A stretch of DNA of 64,000 nucleotides from Crenobacter oryzisoli (GTDB taxonomy: Bacteria; Pseudomonadota; Gammaproteobacteria; Burkholderiales; Chromobacteriaceae). The stretch is taken from NCBI RefSeq assembly GCF_030385785.1, contig NZ_JAUEDK010000002.1:62001-126000 (forward strand). Direction: 5' to 3'. Positions within the stretch are counted from its first letter, which is position 1. Each line of letters begins with the position of its first letter. A program made the translations under genes and the position numbers. Below are positions 62,669 through 64,000 of the stretch, in pieces. A model generated the notes under the pieces. That model ran no database searches. It was not told where the DNA came from and was given only the letters and a program-made list of their open reading frames with translations.

Positions 62669-63844
62669 TCAGTGGCCAGGCCGACTCAGGCGGTCCAGCA
62701 AGTGGAGCATCCATGCAAAGCACGCCTGAAGCTGGGCGATCTCGACATACTCGTCCGGACGATGCGCCTCGCGGATCGAACCAGGTCCGCACACCACCGC
62801 CGGGATGCCGGCCTGCTGAAACACCCCGGCCTCGGTCGAATAGGCCACACCACTTCCCTTGGCGTGATCGCACAATGCATCCACGTGGCAACGCACTTCG
62901 CTGGCTGCATCGGCCTCGAAGGCAGGACAATGGACGACATTTTCGACTGTGATTGACGCCTCCGGCGCCACCTTACGCATTTCTATCAACAGCCGCTCGG
63001 CTTCCCCTTGCAGCGCCTCGATGAAACGTTCATGCCGCTCTCCTGGCAGCCATCGACACTCGATCAGAAACTCGCAGTCGCGCGGCACGATATTGCCGGC
63101 AATACCGCCGTGCACCAGCCCCGTTTGCAAGGTGGTATATGGCACATCATAGAGCGCCACCTGTCGGCCACCACTCGCTTCGCGATCGGCCAGCTCGCGC
63201 ACAAACGTAATCAAGCGCGCGGCGTACTCGATCGCGTTTACCCCTAACGGTGTCAACGACGAATGGGCCTCGCGCCCGGTCACGCACACCTTATAGTGAG
63301 CGATGCCCTTATGGGCGACCACCGGCTGCATCGAGGTCGGCTCGCCGACGATGCAGCCGGCAACTTTCTCCCCACGTCTCTTCAGGTCAGCCACCAGCGT
63401 GTGCACACCGAGGCAGCCAACCTCTTCGTCATAGCTCAAGGCCAGCGCCAGTGGCACGACCAGCTCTCCTCGCTCTGCCCGAGCCACCGCCTCGGGCAAC
63501 AGTGCCAGCGCGCAGGCGATGAACCCCTTCATATCCGCTGTGCCGCGACCGTACAGCCGACCGTCCCGCTCGACCACGTGAAACGGCTCGCTGCTCCACG
63601 CCTGCCCGTCTACCGGCACCACATCGGTATGGCCTGACAACACGATCGCGGGCACGTCGACCGAGCCGACCCGCGCGAACAGATTGGCCTTCTGACCGTC
63701 CTCGCTGTAACTCAACTGCGCAGCAACGCCTAACGTCGCCAGGTAATCGACCACCCAGTCGATCAACTCCCGATTGGAGAGACGACTGGTAGTATCGAAG
63801 CCCACCAGGCGGCTGAGCAGTTGGCGGATTTCCATGTTCGGCAC
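62669..63844 (-). CDS. argE: Acetylornithine deacetylase
   Basis: An M20-family metal hydrolase that releases ornithine from N-acetylornithine. The product is 391 residues from the GTG at 63844 (GGAG seven bases before); an ATG at 63835 is an alternative. Metal ligands are in VLSGHTDVVPVDGQ, RGTADMKGFIACAL, SYDEEVGCLGVHTL and near the end GPGSIREAHRPDEYVE. The RGTADMKGF and GSIREAHRPDEY motifs are typical of ArgE over DapE. Confidence 0.94.
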   Translation of the reverse strand: MPNMEIRQLLSRLVGFDTTSRLSNRELIDWVVDYLATLGVAAQLSYSEDGQKANLFARVGSVDVPAIVLSGHTDVVPVDGQAWSSEPFHVVERDGRLYGRGTADMKGFIACALALLPEAVARAERGELVVPLALALSYDEEVGCLGVHTLVADLKRRGEKVAGCIVGEPTSMQPVVAHKGIAHYKVCVTGREAHSSLTPLGVNAIEYAARLITFVRELADREASGGRQVALYDVPYTTLQTGLVHGGIAGNIVPRDCEFLIECRWLPGERHERFIEALQGEAERLLIEMRKVAPEASITVENVVHCPAFEADAASEVRCHVDALCDHAKGSGVAYSTEAGVFQQAGIPAVVCGPGSIREAHRPDEYVEIAQLQACFAWMLHLLDRLSRPGH

Positions 63845-64000
63845 CTTGCAACTCCTGCTGATGATTGAGATTAGAGGTTAGGTCCAGTCTAACACCCTCC
63901 AGTCCGCGACATCCCGCCCCCTCTACACTAGTAACAAGAGCCACTAGCAACGCCCTCCCGGCGTTGTTGCACTGCCTTGACGCACTCCAGCCACCTACAG
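63845..64000. other. Upstream flank of argE
   Basis: 156 bases to the window edge without a gene start. A hairpin CAACGCC/GGCGTTG lies around 63949-63965 and may be the terminator of a gene beyond the window. Confidence 0.4.

Overview
The window is about 64 kb of GC-rich chromosome. Protein families and gene order point to a betaproteobacterium, most likely Neisseriales/Chromobacteriaceae: the folC-dedD-cvpA-purF-metZ block, the fadL/fadB/fadA/fadE set with a TetR regulator, darP-mog-yheT-trpC, pmbA and dsbB. The assignment is by family resemblance only. It begins inside recN and ends just upstream of argE.

Layout. (1) 1-1.6 kb: 3' part of recN, tRNA-Ser(UGA) and its terminator. (2) 2-15 kb: an accessory respiratory and molybdenum module with lower-GC patches. 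It holds a bestrophin-like channel with fdhD, a MocR-type regulator behind a perfect FNR box, moaA, a small winged-helix protein, a chemoreceptor gene broken by an in-frame amber codon, and ydeP-cydA-cydB behind a second FNR/ANR-like box. (3) 15.3-27.7 kb: a type II fatty-acid/aryl-polyene-like lipid cluster (methyltransferase; ACP, ketosynthase and dehydratase; a convergent operon of membrane protein, acyl-AMP ligase, hotdog protein, LpxL-like acyltransferase, LolA-like protein and MMPL exporter; a PAP2 phosphatase). It lies between a truncated IS5-type transposase and a decayed IS481-type transposase. (4) 27.8-36.1 kb: two small genes, accA, a Val-Asp-Val-Asp tRNA operon with clear promoter and terminator, dsbB, a HhH-GPD glycosylase and pmbA, then darP-mog-yheT-trpC. 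(5) 36.2-40 kb: a patatin/Omp85-type (type Vd) protein and a divergent uncharacterised protein with a possible PilZ-like region. (6) 40.1-48.9 kb: a fatty-acid degradation regulon (fadA, FadB-like, fadL, fadE, TetR) with two PsrA-like operator palindromes. (7) 49-58.6 kb: metZ, purF, cvpA, dedD, folC, ygfX-like and a small gene on the minus strand; uup, an NlpC/P60 lipoprotein and a small partner on the plus strand. (8) 58.8-64 kb: an uncharacterised gene with a repeat-rich promoter, an aromatic/aspartate aminotransferase, a sodium:neurotransmitter-type symporter and argE.

How the genes fit together. moaA, mog and fdhD supply and deliver molybdenum cofactor for YdeP, while the cytochrome bd-type oxidase (CydAB, short Q-loop) supports low-oxygen respiration; the two FNR-type boxes suggest common oxygen control. 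In the lipid cluster, the ligase, ACP, ketosynthase and dehydratases would build an acyl chain, and the acyltransferase, LolA-like and MMPL proteins would attach and export it. It lacks the ketoreductase, chain-length factor, glycosyltransferase and ammonia lyase expected of a full aryl-polyene locus, so its product is unknown and it is the most interesting candidate system here. Other points for follow-up are the amber-interrupted chemoreceptor with a structured leader, a one-base insertion in the D-arm of tRNA-Val(CAC), and a long rod-like inverted repeat downstream of cydB.
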